This document shows positions 33,837 through 47,514 of a stretch of 64,000 nt of DNA, in pieces. The notes below the pieces were generated by a model, which was not told the origin of the DNA, searched no databases, and worked only from the letters and a program-made list of their open reading frames with translations. Made by a program: the position numbers and the translations under genes. Numbering within the stretch: position 1 is the first letter of the stretch; every line of letters starts with the position of its first letter. Source of the DNA: Chrysopilus asiliformis (Eukaryota; Arthropoda; Insecta; Diptera; Rhagionidae); assembly GCA_964034945.1 (NCBI GenBank), contig OZ035961.1:17623243-17687242 (forward strand). The letters are read 5' to 3'.

Positions 33837-35928
33837 CACACCTGTCTGAGCTATAGGTGGTAATTTAACCAGACATCAGTGGTAAATCGCTGTGATCAAA
33901 TGATGACTTAACTGTCGATGATAATGGCCAGTCTAAGGTGATAATATATTTATTTAGTCGGATTTTTTGTCGTGTATCTTAAAGACGACGCTAATTGATT
34001 TTTATTTAGCCAACAATTAATTTTGAATATCGCTAGCAATGATTTTGCGATGGTGCAAGGATTTCATATTATTTACCTTTGGAGGCCCTTTTCGGTAGAC
34101 GTTATGGGGTGGTCTAAAGATCGTCTAAAGGGGATGAAGCGCCTTGTGTGTGTGTGTGTGTGTGTGTTTGCTGTAAAAAAAACCAAAGGTAACCGAACTA
34201 TGAAGGTATGAAGGCTCTTAATTGAGTTGGGATTATGATCTCCTAATGGGAATGGGAATTTCTTGTTAGTCCTTTAATCCTTTGCGGGTTTTTCTAATGC
34301 GTGTTGTACATGAGGAGAAAAATGTTCAGCATTTGTATGTGTTCTGGTATGCCAACTTGGATAGAATATATAGGGATTCACTTGAGTGTGAATAGGAGTT
34401 TAGCAGGATTATTGTGTCTGACGTGTCCCGATAAATCTTTGGCTGAGTGTCTAAAATTCTTATTGTTAATAAGACACATCACATGTTAGTTAGTATGTGT
34501 GAAATTTTTCCATTGTGCTATTGTAAATATAACCTTAAATATAGCAAATATACACATGGTCTCCTAGGTCTACTGCTAACCATGACAGTTGACTTTATCT
34601 TGTAGTTGAGAATTAACAATATTATTGCCACCTTTAATTACGCTTTCCATTTCGGTGTTGTTGCCGTCGACTTATCGCGCATTTTTCATCTAAGTTTTAA
34701 TTTCGGTTTTCACAATAGACAGACCTAACATTCCTGCATAGCACAGAACATGAAATTACGACAAAAAAAAAATCTAAAACTTGGGTATTTTCTGATATAT
34801 ATCTGCTGTACGTTTGTCCATTAATGTGCGTATGGTGCGAGTAATACACGTTAGTTGCACCTAGTCGAGATTCTCCTGCGGCAGGTGTTTCTAAAGTCGT
34901 ACATGTGACCAAATTACGGGGCGATTTATTGGCCAACATAAGATAAATTTTGTATGTATGTATATAAATTTCATTTTCGCTTTGTTATTTTTACCTAGTT
35001 TTTTTTATTTGCAATTTTTTTCGCAATGGTCTTTTTTCACCAGCAGATATTACTATCAAATATCTGTTATCAGAGAGCTTTTGGGGGTGAATCAGTTTCA
35101 TTTCGAGAACTGAGTTTATTGACCTCATAAAGTTTATAATTAAAATTATTTTCGTGTAATTTGTCAGAATCAGGCCAGAGACAGACAAAAATTACGTACT
35201 TGCAAGTACACATAATTATAAACTGAGCAAATGGAAAACAGATGAATTTGTTTTCTATGTTATCGGCGAACACGTTTTTAACAAGGGTAGATCAATTATC
35301 GGTTCGGGCGGCTGTTCGAGGGAAATTGGACATTTTCAGGTGAGGTATTTTTTTGTAATAACTGAGATAATTTGATTCGAGGAATTGCATTTTGGAAAAG
35401 GCGAAGATCAGGGTGACGTAATTTATGGAGATAGCTCCGTCACTTGAAATAAAACAAGATATTTGATATTAACACCTCCCCTCTCCTTCGGTACCTCTTC
35501 CCTGATAACTTTTGAACCGTTCCACCGATTGAGATGCAGTTTTCTGAATTGCAAAAAAGATCTCGCAGACAACCATCGCCGAATTAAATAAATACTCTTC
35601 CTCTGCTCGTCAATCCCCTCTTCCACTATCTTCTAAATGGGTGAAGAGATTAAACAAATTTTCTGCCTACTTTAATCTACTCTCCCCCGCAATCCCGTAG
35701 CCCTTAACCTGCTATTTCCTGAACCGCTACAGCGATTTTTGTTAGAATACCCGAATGACTGCACAACCCTTTTAATTTTTATTGCTTAACTGCAACCTGC
35801 TTAATATTTTTATTGCTTAACTGCGACCCCGCTTAAGAGAAACCCCTTATTACTGCACGAAAAATCAAGTATTTCCTTGACATATTTTTCCTCGGATAAG
35901 TGCACCAGTACTTTATTTTTTCTTTTTG
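33837..35928. other. Non-coding stretch with (TG)n microsatellite
   Basis: A TG tract lies at 34145-34167. No gene recognised. Frames of 60-80 codons on both strands lack motifs. Confidence 0.5.
34145..34167. repeat. (TG)11 microsatellite
   Basis: A pure dinucleotide tract of 23 bases. Confidence 0.9.
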
Positions 35929-36296
35929 TACCCGTATGGTGAAACCTTACCGGTTGTAACGCCAAGATCCCGTCATCACACACAAAAATGAATTACACCA
36001 GTGTGTTTAGAATGATAAAAATAATTAATTTTTGCATGTCCGTCCGTTCATCCGTCTGTCCGTCCGTCCGTCTGTCCGTCCGTCCGTCTGTCTGTCCGTC
36101 CGTCTGTCTGTGGCGCGGATTGCGGGCGCACGGATTGAGCTACAGACTTGAAATTTTGCGCAGATTCGTTTTTCGTAAAATGCAACGCTAAGTACGTTAA
36201 TGGGCAAAAATGGACCATTAGGTGGGGTATCCCCCATACGAACGAAAACGTTTTTTGCGAATATCTCAAAAATTTTATCAAAAAAGTGCAAGAACG
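35929..36296 (+). repeat. Family A copy, 5' and middle part
   Basis: Starts TACCCGTATGGTGAAACC, lacks the AAAGGGTATATTAAATTTG segment, and contains TTGTAACGCCAAGATCCCG and an uninterrupted GTCC/GTCT array at 36038-36111. It continues with GGATTGCGGGCGCACGG, CGTTAATGGGCAAAAATGG and AATATCTCAAAAATT. It breaks off after GTGCAAGAAC. Confidence 0.75.
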
Positions 36297-38557
36297 GTGT
36301 TTAGATCACGAAGCAGTCAGGAACCCAGCCTCTGGTAAATATTAAAATAACATAAATAACACATTCGTTGTCGCCCTCAGAAAAATTCAAGTTAATTAAA
36401 AACAAATTGCGTTTTAAGAATAATCGCAGACTTTATGTTTTTCTCAATAAAGAAAAACGCAAAAAAAAATTGAAGGAGTTTTACAAACTCATCAGCATAT
36501 TGGGAAAAAATTTGTGTACAACCCCTAATAACTCCAACCCAAACTTAATTGGAAAACGCTGTTCAAGACTTCCGATTAATATTTGTAATCAAATGATTTT
36601 TCATATTTTCCTGCATCTCGTGCCAACCGTTGGTCCTGATAAAAATCACCCCAACCACAATTTCCGTTGGACATAATCGGTGAAAAAAAAAGTTTCGGGG
36701 AGTTTAAAATCCTTGAGCCTCAGTAGAAATTTGGCGTTTTTTTTCGATAAATTTTTTTTTACATTTCACTTTTTATCCCTAAATGTCACTGGAACTCGCG
36801 GTGAATTGAAATAAAAACTGAGCACATTCTCCTTTTCAACGCGTTTAGCGTTTTTTTTTCAACGAATCCGGAGAAAGCGAAAAAATGGTGCGGGAAATTA
36901 AATTCAGTTTCATGTAGAGTGAAAGCTGAAAAGCAGTCAAAAAGAAAATTACTGTGCGCGTATTTAGCTTAAGGGCGCGAAAAAATTTAGTTGGAAATTA
37001 TTAACCCCGTGTAGAGGGTGAGTTGTTTTTTGCTGTGCAGAACTTATGACACTAAATGAGTTTTTGAATATGAAAACAAGAAAAAAAATTCTTTGGAAAT
37101 TTTTTTTGGGGATAAAATGTTAGCCGAGCGGCAATGCCGATGATGTTTAAGGTCAGAAAAAAGGCGTCAAACTGTGTGCACTTCTTTGTAGGGCTGCTAA
37201 TTTCTAGAGTTTTAGGGCGTTTTTTTTTGTTGCGTTTTTTTCAATTTAGTTTTCCTTCCCCCTATGCTAATTAAGTTCGAAGCTAAACGTAATGAATTGG
37301 TTATTAGATGGCATTTGTTTGATCAAGTTTTGCGTGGTTGTATTTTTTTTTCTTCCTAAACAACCAGAGTTTTTGTCCACTTTTTTTTATCGAAGACAAT
37401 GTTTTGATGAATTGTAGTGGAATTTAGGAAAGTGGTATATCAAAAAAGAGGAAGTTGTATGCTAATGACAAGTGTAAATTAGCCAGATCTAATTTGATTT
37501 CTTTATTTCTATTCATTTTTTTTTGTGTTCAACAAAAAATTGTTCTGTAATTAAATTTTATGCTCACAATATTCCCCCTTATTTAATTTTTTTTTGAGTC
37601 GTCTTTTTGTAGGTTTTGTACATGATAAGTAATACAATTTTCGATTAATTGAGGGTATATGTACAGTCGCATGGGAGGAATTACGTAATTTTCTCGGTTC
37701 GGTTGGATGTCATTCTTTCAAATGGTTTTCTTTATTTGGAAAAACTACCTCGCGACGTCGTGTGGCATTTTGGAGGAGTTGGAAGTTGAAAGTGTGTATT
37801 TTTTTCTGTTTGAGAAGTGAGTAAGTGCAAATGCAATTTTATCACTTATAATGCTAATTGACATTTTCATGGTTGGCTTGTTTCGGTAATAGTCTTGTCA
37901 CGTTGTTAGACTCGTTTCTCATTTTGTGGCATTTTTCGTGCTGTGTTTACGTTTGACGTTTAAGTAATTTCTAGTGAGTTCTTCCCCATTTTTCGCTATT
38001 TGTTTAATGAACTTTGCTAAAAGTGATGCCGAGCTGGACTTTATGGAGTCATCTTTGTTTAACTTTAACTTGAAATTAAACTGGCGTTTTTAACACTTCT
38101 ATAAAAGATATTGTTTCAAGTAATCAGTAAGGTTTATTGATTGTGGGTTAATTGATAGAAAATCGCGGATGATGCCTGAATTATGGAAGTTTTCAAATAA
38201 TGTCACATTTATTTGAAAACTTTATGGCACTACCAGTGCATTCGATAAATTGTGGTCTCAAAACACAGCATGGCCTCTTAAAGGACAAAAAACGAAAAGA
38301 CTGCTGACAAAAATTTATCAACTAATTTTAGATTTTTTTAAAAATGTACCCCTCACCCCGCTGGTGGTTTTTCCCCATTATTTTGTATGTAATATAGCAC
38401 ACTATTTCCGCATGTTTTAGTAGTAAAACTTTCAACCTTTTCGCCAAGAGATTATCAGCCTTTCCGCCAGGAGAGTTCAAATATCACCTGCGGCTTGCGG
38501 TGATTTTAAGCCCACTAAACTTACTTTAACGAAATGGACAGCGATATTTACTGCTTT
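36297..38557. other. Unique-looking non-coding stretch
   Basis: The 102-codon frame 36368-36676 is Lys- and Asn-rich as expected from AT-rich DNA and shows no domain. No repeat ends. Long T runs at 37200-37600. Confidence 0.5.
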
Positions 38558-38727
38558 GGAGCTGTCCATAAAATACATCACACTTCTGTCTCTGGTGGTG
38601 TGACGGCGTTTTTAGATTCCAAAAAAAATCGCGAAAAACCTTAACGAAGGGTTGTGTGATATGGGAAAGGGGCGGAGGGGGAGAGGGTTCAAACGGCCGA
38701 AAATTACCGTGATGTGTTTTCTGGCCA
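38558..38727. mobile_element. Family C element
   Basis: Left GGAGCTGTCCATAAAATACA, right GTGATGTGTTTTCTGGCC, which are imperfect complements. The interior holds GGTGTGACGGCGTTTTTAG and a G-rich run. Shorter than the copy at 29525-29790. Confidence 0.5.
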
Positions 38728-39311
38728 ACGGTACTAACATCATCATCAATCCAAACTGTTATCACGTCCTATGTATGCTTTTTATGAATCACAACGGAAA
38801 ACCTTACAAATTTTTAAATTCATCAATGGTTCGCAATCCAAGTAAAACTGGATGTGAGCAAAAGAGATGAAAAAATGGTAACGATGCCTCAATTCAAGAT
38901 ACCATATATATAGACAATCACGCTAGGGTATGCGATACACCTCAAAATTGGTCTTTCAAATAAATGTTTCCCATAGATTGTGCAACAAAAATGAGATTTT
39001 AGCAACAATTGTAGGGTTTTGGTGCTATCCACGGTTATAAGGACGTGAAAAAACGGTCTCAATTAAGTTTTCGGGCCACAATAAACAGTTATAGATACTA
39101 CGTTTTTCTAACCATCAAAACTTGTGTCATTATCTTTGTTATTGGTATGTGGCTGCACCTTACAAATGTCACTAAATCGTAAATTACAAATGCTGAAAAA
39201 CGCACCAAATAAATGAAGATTTTTTATGAAATTTAGTCGAAATTTTTATGCCCTTTCTGCCAAATTATGAATATACTCGTAAAAAAAGTGTTTTCGATTA
39301 AGTTTTATATA
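38728..39311. other. Non-coding stretch
   Basis: Between two family C copies. No gene or repeat recognised. Confidence 0.5.
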
Positions 39312-39440
39312 GGGGGCTCGTCACGCAAATTTTCGGACTTTGAAACCCCCCCCCCCCCCCTCCCTCCCTCATTTGTCATGCTTTTTCAAGAGTTTTTGTA
39401 TGGAAATCTCCAGGGTGTGACGTATTTTCTGGACACCCTC
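39312..39440. mobile_element. Family C element with poly-C tract
   Basis: Left GGGGGCTCGTCACGC is diverged. The right end GGTGTGACGTATTTTCTGG and ACACCCTC is clear. A run of 15 C (39346-39360) plus TCCCTCCCTC lies inside, where other copies have shorter C- or G-rich runs. Confidence 0.5.
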
Positions 39441-39827
39441 TAATTTTACCCTACATCAAAATCCAATTGCAGCTAATTTTAAGCGATTCGAATCGGAAAT
39501 CGTATTTCGATCTAAATTTATAGAAAATGCTGTTTGGAAATTTAAAATTTCATTATTATGTGTTGTTTATTTAAAAAGTTTTTTTTTATCTATTTTTCTG
39601 TTTGACTGATAAATTAAATCAAGACATATCTGGGCAATAAATGACATTTTAAATATTATCTCGAGTCGTTCACTATAATTGACTTTATCGGACATGCACC
39701 CAATTTTTCATTTTCGTTTTTTTTTTAATTTATTTATTTTGCAATTCAGATAATCAAGAAAACACCATATTGAACTCACTTTTTACAATTCTTTTTCGTA
39801 GCAATAAAAGTTGGCTTTTTGGAAATT

Positions 39828-39918
39828 TTGGAACACTTTTTTTTCGAGTTTTTGTAACTTTTTTTTGTTTTTTCGAGTTTTTGAAACATTTTTTTTGTTG
39901 TTTTTCGAGTTTTTGGTA
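39828..39918 (+). repeat. ~30-bp T-rich minisatellite, three copies
   Basis: Three units end in TTTTTCGAGTTTTTG (about 39841, 39870 and 39902), separated by T runs and short linkers (TAAC, AAAC). It generates a spurious Phe-rich frame at 39811-40020. Confidence 0.65.
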
Positions 39919-42695
39919 CTTGAATTTCAACATTTTTTCTTAAAAAAAAAATCATGTTTTAGTGAAATATTGCTTTTTCAGATGTACGAATTTTTGCCAA
40001 TTTTTTTTTGCCAAACTTAAAATATGAATGAAGTTTTATTGTTCCACGAAAGCAAGATTTTTTAAAACTCCCCAATATATCTTATTTGCACGAAGTCTTG
40101 TATCAACATCGTAATGAGGCACAAGGGAAAAAAATTATTTGTCACAATTGCGAGATAAGCAATCAAAGCTGCATGCATTCTTGAATTTTATTTGCGGCAT
40201 TAACACACCCATATTTAAACAAGAAAAAAAAGCAAAATTATGTCATTTTTATGCCAGTACAAAAATAGCAACGAGATAATTATAAATAATGTCTTCCAGA
40301 GTGTTTTTTGGAGATTTTTTTTGATGGTGGCACAGTTTGCCCCGCAAGAAAATTGCCAATCCAAAATCATTTTTAAACCAATTAACAGAATTCGATATTC
40401 TGAAAAACTCTATAAAAAGCCATTCATTCAAACACGGGTTACCATTTTTGAAGAGATACCCCTCAATTCCAAGAAGGAAAAGCAATATTTTCTCAAAATC
40501 GTACACTTGCACCAAAGTTGAACACAACATGTTTATGTGCAGATTTTTTTTATATCAAAAATTAGCGAAATTCTCAACAACCACATAGTAATAAAGAAAT
40601 AAAGTGAAAAAAATCTATTTCGCCCATGACAGCCACCGCAGAGTGCAAATGGACAGATCAAAAAAGATTCTAGAATCTAGAAAAAGATCTAGTTGCACAC
40701 ATAGAAGCGGCAAAAGTCGACTTTGTGTTAGAATTTTAGAATTAGTATCAGAACAAGAAGGTGTCGACGTCTATAAGAAGTAGTAGGAGATTATGACTCC
40801 AAGTAAGCGACAATGTGCTCGTTCAAGGACAAATGGTCGCGAAAATGATCTCACATTGAAGATCATCTACGAGTATCTATTCTATATGCACGCCAAGCCA
40901 AGTTAAGCAAGCTAAGCCATAATAAACCTAGAAATTAGATATATGTAGAGAGTCTTAGATAGATAGATAGATACTCCCCATCGCCGTATCTAAGCCTTAG
41001 ATCTTAGACACCAGCTAGACTTTTGCTAGTGATCAATTCTTAATGATCGCATGATGCTGAATATAGAAATAAATTTTCGATTTTATGCGACATGTGTCTA
41101 TTATGTTTTTCTATAGTTATTTCCACTCAAACTAGAATGATTTGATTTATAAGTCTTAACTTCAAAATTAATAGTGTCCGATTTCAATAGGCTAATCGAC
41201 ATGCATTTAAAGTTGTCTCGGGGGGATTTTTTTTTAAAATAAACATCCGGTTTAATCTAGAAATATTTGGCCTAGTATATTTTAAACTAGTTATTTTTAT
41301 GATTAGAGTCATGCGTAATATGATTTTTTCCAATAATTTGGAACTGTTCAAAGGTGGTTCTATTAGTGCAGAAAAAACTGCAGTAGTCCAGTACTTTCTG
41401 TGTATAAACATTTTGGAGCAATAAAACTATTTAAAAAACTTCGAATGCAGAAACTAAAAAAGCTACAAAAATTTTAGGAATTAAAAAAACGTTAGAAAAA
41501 CTACGCTAGATAAAATTTCTCAAGAGAAATGCGCCGCAGGGGAAAATTTTCATTGTTCAAACTGAAATTTATAAAATGGTTTAGTGAATTCCTTCCTTCC
41601 CTTTCCTCCACGGGGATTGTAGCCTACCGTTTAGGGAACAGTAACTAATACTGATAATATCCTTCTTCAACCTCCCTGAATTGATTTGTGGAGGGGTTAG
41701 GAGTGTATGATTTGGAGTTTTCTTAAGGGGTTATGCCTACCTGCAACGCTTGAACAGAATGTTTTTTTTTTGCGATTTACCTATTTTTTGCGGCTTTTTT
41801 TTGCAGTTTATTAACTGTTTTACTACGTTCCAGATTTTTCTTATGTAAAAAATAGAGTATTATTCTTTGTTTTTGTAAGCGAACGAGAGAACCTTTTTCT
41901 GGAGTTGATTTGCGGCGACAGCGGTTGGTCCGGAGTCGGCTCCGGACAAAATGCTATCCTGGTCGGGCCGAAATTTTGAAAAATGACTTACGGATAAATT
42001 GGCGTCCGTTTCAAAACTTTGTGGTAAAAATTCGCTTATTTTTTGACTGCAAAATAAATTTAAAAAAAAATGCGTCCGTCCAGGACTAGATAAACTAATG
42101 CGTAATAGTTCTGCAAAATTTCAGGGAAATCGGTTGTGTGGTTGTTGACTAATTGCTTTTGCCGGTTTTGGGAACATTGTTTTGAGAAAATCGCAATTAA
42201 AGTGTCAAATTGTTTCGTAACTACTTCAAATTCGGCTGCATACATGACTTTAAAGTCGCACAACTTCGGCAATTTTTATCCGATCAATTTAATATTCTGA
42301 GAGATTAAATTCGAAAAATGGAGGCTAACTCGACGACCTATATACGGCGTAATTGGCCTCGGACAGGAAAATTTAGCCTATGCGAGGCGCGCGTTCGCCT
42401 GCATGAGGGAAAGTAAAACTTGTGTTAACCTGTGGCCGGAGAAATTCTGAAATTAAGCCACGAGCAGGTGCAGTAGGGTATTGGGAGCTGCACGAGTTGA
42501 CCTTAGATAGGCATTTCGAGGATGTAATGTCATGTAATGGAAACCTCTGTCAGCCAGCTAGAGGTCAGAGTTAACCTGACAAAAAGTTGACCTGACATTT
42601 TTCTGAGTGTACATTTAACGAGTGTGCAAAACAAATTTCGATTTTTCCAAAGTTTGTAGACAGGCATAGCCCCTTAAGTGAATTACTTTATAAAA
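39919..42695. other. Non-coding stretch
   Basis: Overlapping frames of 83-93 codons on both strands at 40240-40588 cancel one another as evidence. At 40672-40692 there is a small palindromic cluster with TCTAGAATCTAG. Around 40950-40975 there is a short run of GATA units. No exon was recognised. Confidence 0.45.
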
Positions 42696-43093
42696 GGGGG
42701 ATTCATGAAATCTCGAAAAAATGCCTCGTAAACCGCGTAAGTTTACCACCTCGTAAGTAAACTGTCAAAATTTGTATAGAAAATCTTTTACGCGACGATT
42801 TTGGTGTCCAGACACCCTTGAAAATTCACGCAATCATCAATTCGGAAATTTTGGAGAAATTGTGGAATTCAGCTGAAACAATAAAAGTTTCTTTTGTGCC
42901 ATTAGTTCCCATATTTTAAATAATTTGAATTTTTTTCTAATTCTCAGCATTTTTAACTTCTAATTTTCTGGCTACTGGGAGAAGACTGTAGAACAACTGA
43001 CGGATTTATACCAATTATTTGAAAAGTGCGTTCATGGAAAAAAAAACACTCCTCGTAAAAATACGCAATTTCATCTGGTTTCATGAATACCCT
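42696..43093. mobile_element. Possible MITE with GGGxATTCATGAAA ends
   Basis: Left GGGGGATTCATGAAATC and the complement of the right end, AGGGTATTCATGAAACC, form a short inverted repeat. CCTCGTAAA lies a little inside the left end and its counterpart CTCGTAAAAATACG near the right. No clean target duplication and no coding sequence. Confidence 0.4.
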
Positions 43094-44864
43094 GAATATT
43101 CGTATCCGTAAATCAAAATGAAACAAATCTAATTAAATAATTTTACAACTACAAAAAAAAACTTTGAATAGTGAAGAAATAAAATCGCCAAATTCAATAA
43201 AAACGTTTCAACAATAATATTAAATTAACGTTAACTTATGGCGACAAGTTTTGTGGTCGTTTGCAGAATTAATTTACGATTGAAAATAGAGGATGATGTA
43301 AACGGACGTTTAGTTTATTTAACGTTTTTACGCCCACATTGGAAAAAAAACTCAATGTTTTCGTTGAAAAAAAAAATCAAATTTAAAAAACTAATTTGCA
43401 ATATTTACAATCGATAGCATTATTTTGTATGCAGTGTTGGAATTTTCCCTCTAGAGCTTTAATAAACTAAAGCATGAAAAAAAAGTCTCAAATCGAGCTA
43501 ATAATTGAATCAAACGAGCAGAATGTCGTCTTGGAAGAGATAAAAAAAACCACTTATGACTTGAGTAGCATAAATTTCTTACTTCAGCTGTTAATCGACA
43601 GAATTTGTTTATGTTGACTCATACAGAAATAGTGTCGCCAATGTCCCTCCTTTTCCGCCCCTCCAAAAACTTTTCATATTTGTCGTTCGCATCATTTAAA
43701 CGACGATCACTCTTCTTATTGATCAAACAGTGGAATAGCATTTTGACAACTTAAATCCACGATCAAACTAAGACGCTAGAAGCAGCTGTCAAGATCACAT
43801 ATGATTACCTCAAAATCTTCCCCCGCAACTAGTTTCAAGTGTCACCAAATGCTGTTTTCATATTACATATGTGAGCATATCCGAATATTATCTCATATTT
43901 GAGTTATATTGGCAACAAAGAAGTTTTTTCTCTCATCATGTTTATCTTGGATGTGTCTTGGATTGGAACCTCAATAAACCCAAATGGCTGCAAGCACAAA
44001 AAGCTCGTCTTTTTTTTGTGTTTATTCAAAAACTTTTTTTTAACGAGTTTATTTTGTTTTGAAAGAAAAATTTTTCTTCAAATTTTCACTCGTATTTCCA
44101 TCATTTAATGAAATTAAAAGTGAGAAAAAAAAAATAATTTCGGAAATTGCTCCACCATTATTCGAATATCATAAACAAAATTTAGGAATTGTTATTTTAA
44201 CCATTGCCTGGCTATTAGAGTTTTTTTTTTTTTAAATTTCACCATTAAATTTCACATCATGAGTAATACTATGTAAATTTCAGAAATGACAGTTGTACCC
44301 ATGCGCAATTTGATTAATCAGCCAGCAATAAAAGCCAAACCTATCAATTTTTTTTTGCTTTGGTAAACTGAATTTATGGACGAGAAAAAATTATATCAAA
44401 AGATTAGATGATATTCTAGAAATTAAAATAATAAAGTAGAAACATAAAAAAATGTCCGTAAGAATTTTATATGGTGTCCAATTTAGCCAATGTTGGATCA
44501 ATAAAATCGGGGAAAGAGGAGAAGAGGAAGTGAAGATAAATATTTGGAATTTCATTTTTTAATTTTTTTTTCCTGTTACTTACTCAATTTTGAATATTAA
44601 GTTGAATGTTTACGGAAAATATTAATAGTATGTACAGAATGTGAATGTTTACATTAAAATTAAAATACATTTATGCATCTTGTGCTAAAATTTTAGGGTT
44701 TGCTGTTGTTGAAATCAACTTGTTTAGTTTAAATGGTAAGAAACAAACACAAACTGCAAGACATTTTAATTGATTTTTAATAGATTTTTATGGGAAAATA
44801 TTTTTGCTTCGTTACGAGGGTTTATTTTCTCTGTTATATTTCTCTTGTCGATGGATATCAAGTC
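43094..44864. other. Non-coding AT-rich stretch
   Basis: No gene or repeat recognised. Poly-T and poly-A runs are frequent. Confidence 0.5.
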
Positions 44865-44867
44865 TTA

Positions 44868-45230
44868 AGGTGCCGCTCCACATGAGAGTAAATACGCGAG
44901 TAACTCTAAAAAACTCTCGAGAGTTACTCGCAGGAGGTTGTCCATTTGAGAGTTAATTTCGGCGATTTTTCTCTTTTCAAGACCAATGTCTTGATTATTT
45001 TTTTTTGACATCTTGCTTTGGCGAGTTCTCGAGAGCTACTAGCGAAATTCAAACGCCGTTCGTATCTGGCGAGCAACTCCCCGAGAGTTCAGTGGGTGCG
45101 TGTCGACTAGAGAGTAGAATCACTTTTGACAGCTCGCAGAAACTAGCTCGCGAGTTTCTGCGAGCGACTCTCAGAGACGTGTCCATTTGCGAGTAGCTGC
45201 TATCGAGATTTACTCTCATATGGAGCACCT
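44868..45230. mobile_element. MITE with AGGTGCxxCTCCA ends and CTCGCGAG-type palindromes
   Basis: Left AGGTGCCGCTCCACATGAG and the complement of the right end, AGGTGCTCCATATGAG, are inverted repeats that continue with AGTAAAT. The interior is rich in ACTCTCGAGAGT and AACTCGCGAG-like palindromes, for example CTCGCGAG near 45148. The flanks are TTA on the left and TTG on the right, an imperfect duplication. This is compatible with a PIF/Harbinger-like MITE but unproved. Short frames inside are by-products. Confidence 0.6.
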
Positions 45231-45333
45231 TTGCAATTGTTACTAAATCCCAATCAATGATTCGCAATCTATATAAAATTGTAGCTGCAGCAATAGAGGA
45301 AATCGTTACGAAACCTGAATTTGGAAAGGCTAA

Positions 45334-45479
45334 AGCCCAATTCAGACTAACGACTGCGATTACGATTGAAGCTTCTCGACCAATAAGATCAAAGCTTTCA
45401 TTTTCCTATAGTTGAAAGCTTTGATCTTATTGGTCGAGGAGTATCAATCGTAATCGCACTCGTTAGTCTGAATTAGGCT
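45334..45479. mobile_element. Near-palindromic PIF/Harbinger-like MITE, copy 2
   Basis: Arms AGCCCAATTCAGACTAACG and the complement of CGTTAGTCTGAATTAGGCT. The arms meet around a short centre near 45404, with AAAGCTTTGATCTTATTGG paired with its left-arm complement. Flanked by TAA at 45331-45333 and 45480-45482. Same family as 21986-22119, from which it differs by small indels. Confidence 0.8.
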
Positions 45480-45482
45480 TAA

Positions 45483-47514
45483 GACTGGATGGCAATATTT
45501 TTTTTTGTTCAGGTCCGTGACAGATAACTGGTGGGGGAGGGGGGTTGATGAGAAAGGGTACGTTTTTAATACTTCGAAATAAATCGAAAAATACGAAATA
45601 GTTCAAGGCGTCGTAGCATGCAAACAATCCGCTCCAGGGTCCGTGATAACATTTATTTATACTCATAGGCATTCATAAAAACAATATGAATTTTTATGAA
45701 TTTAACACCAAAAAAATAAGCGCTGAGTTAAGAATGCTTTCTTAAAATCTTTAACTTTGATATGGTCTCCAAGCTACTTCCTACATTTTTATCTTATTAT
45801 TAATAGCCAAAATAAATTATTTTTTTCCAACAACGCTTTTGGAAAATTTCGACAGTTACACAATATATCACCAAAATTGGATCTCAAAGAATGAAAACAA
45901 ATTAATTTTTTACCCTCGAAAGAATGGTTTGTATTCGGAGAACTCTTGAATAGAAACCAAACCCATCCAAATAAGGCGGTGAAGGTCACCGAATTACATG
46001 TCCATAAATAAGGTAACAATACGATAAAATGTGGCTGTCTTTTGTTTCGTTTTTTTTTTCAGCCATCTTTAAGTGGAGCTGAGCAGGCATTTAAGAAAAA
46101 ACAATCGAAAAGATAATCCACAGATGTTTGCCTTTCAAAATTTGGCGCCAAGTTCTGATTGAAGACAGAATCAGATGCTGAAAATTCTGGGCGCACACAA
46201 CGAAAAAAAAGTTATACAATTAATGCGAAAGGGGAACTCCGTGAACTTTAAAAATGTCAAAGGGGAATTTTAAAAATGTTTAGAATTTTAGGCAAATTGA
46301 AAAGAAGCAAATATAAGAAAAACGCAAAACATATTATTTTCCAACAAAAAAAAATATCCTGAAAAAGTCGCACGGCGCGTTTGGTTATGGCAAGATTTCT
46401 TCGGGGTGCCTAATTTAAAACCACAGAAAATTAACTTCTTATTCCACCACCCGCAAAGAAATGAACCCGAATGAAAGCATTATGGAATGGAAAAATGAAT
46501 AATAATAAAAAAGGCGATTATTTTTGGCAACTTAATTTGCATACGTAATGCTTTTTTCAGTTGGCAATAACACCGTACAATGTCAAGGTCAACGCGAAAA
46601 ATTTCTGCCATTTGTGTTTCTTCTTTGGCGTTGGGGTTTCTTTCCTCTTTCTCTCTCTCTCTCTTCTTTTTGTTTTCGTTTCTTCGAAGTGATTGGGATT
46701 GCTTGGTTTTTGTTATTCTTCTTCTTTAATTTGATCCACAAACAAGCCCCACAATGCCACAAACTGTTGAATAGCTCAACATTCGCCCCCATCATCACAC
46801 TTCGGTGACTAACACAAATTGAACAGTCCACAAATACATCTGAATTTCTTCCAATTTTCTTGTCAAAAAAAAATACGACCATCTGACCACACCGCTGCGT
46901 GGTATCACCCGAATTAAGCCAAATGTGTGCTCCCCTGAAATTTAAAAAAAACCGGCCCCTTTTTTCCCCGAACTGAGGAACAACAACTACAGCGGCCCGG
47001 TTTAAGAAAAGCGTTTTAGACGTTGTGTTTGTGAGACAAGCCGCAGCATTATCAGCGAAAACAACGCTTCCATCAAAAAATAAAAAGCGAAGAAAAAAAA
47101 AATATTGTTTTTGTTTCGCTTCTTAGCACGTTTCTTTTTTCTTTTTGAATATTTATTTTTCTTCTTATTCGGCTGTGTATTATCTCCTATACGCGGGGGC
47201 TACCATAGCTTCAAGATTATATAATTTGAAAAACTCACTGGTGCACATTTTGGTGGAGCTTCAAATGACAAATAATCGGGCCACGGAATTTTCAGGTACA
47301 CACGACCGCGTACGCGGCACACTCTTGAAAGTGTTGTGAGATTGCCGAAATTTTGGGTGTCAATTGTGGCGGCCCGACGCCACTGTGCAAAAAATGCTGT
47401 TTTGATGTTGTTGGGTCACGTTGAGTACCCCATCTGATTATGTTGTAAAAGGGTAAATATTCAGATAATGTGCCTGATGTTTGTATCGCCATTTTTATGA
47501 TTATTCATAGAAGG
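45483..47514. other. Non-coding stretch
   Basis: A short TC-rich tract lies at 46636-46666. The frames at 46548-46808 (+) and 46589-46882 (-) overlap and show only low-complexity sequence. A few less AT-rich segments near 46890-47040 and 47270-47420 hold no recognisable exon. Confidence 0.45.

Noticed and set aside
35290..35350. CAG/GTGAGG at 35338 as a ratchet point
   Set aside because: Only a four-T tract before the AG, purine-rich upstream, and no branch-point match.
36038..36111. Array that might be taken for CRISPR
   Set aside because: Tetranucleotide simple repeat inside a dispersed element, with no spacer-repeat alternation.
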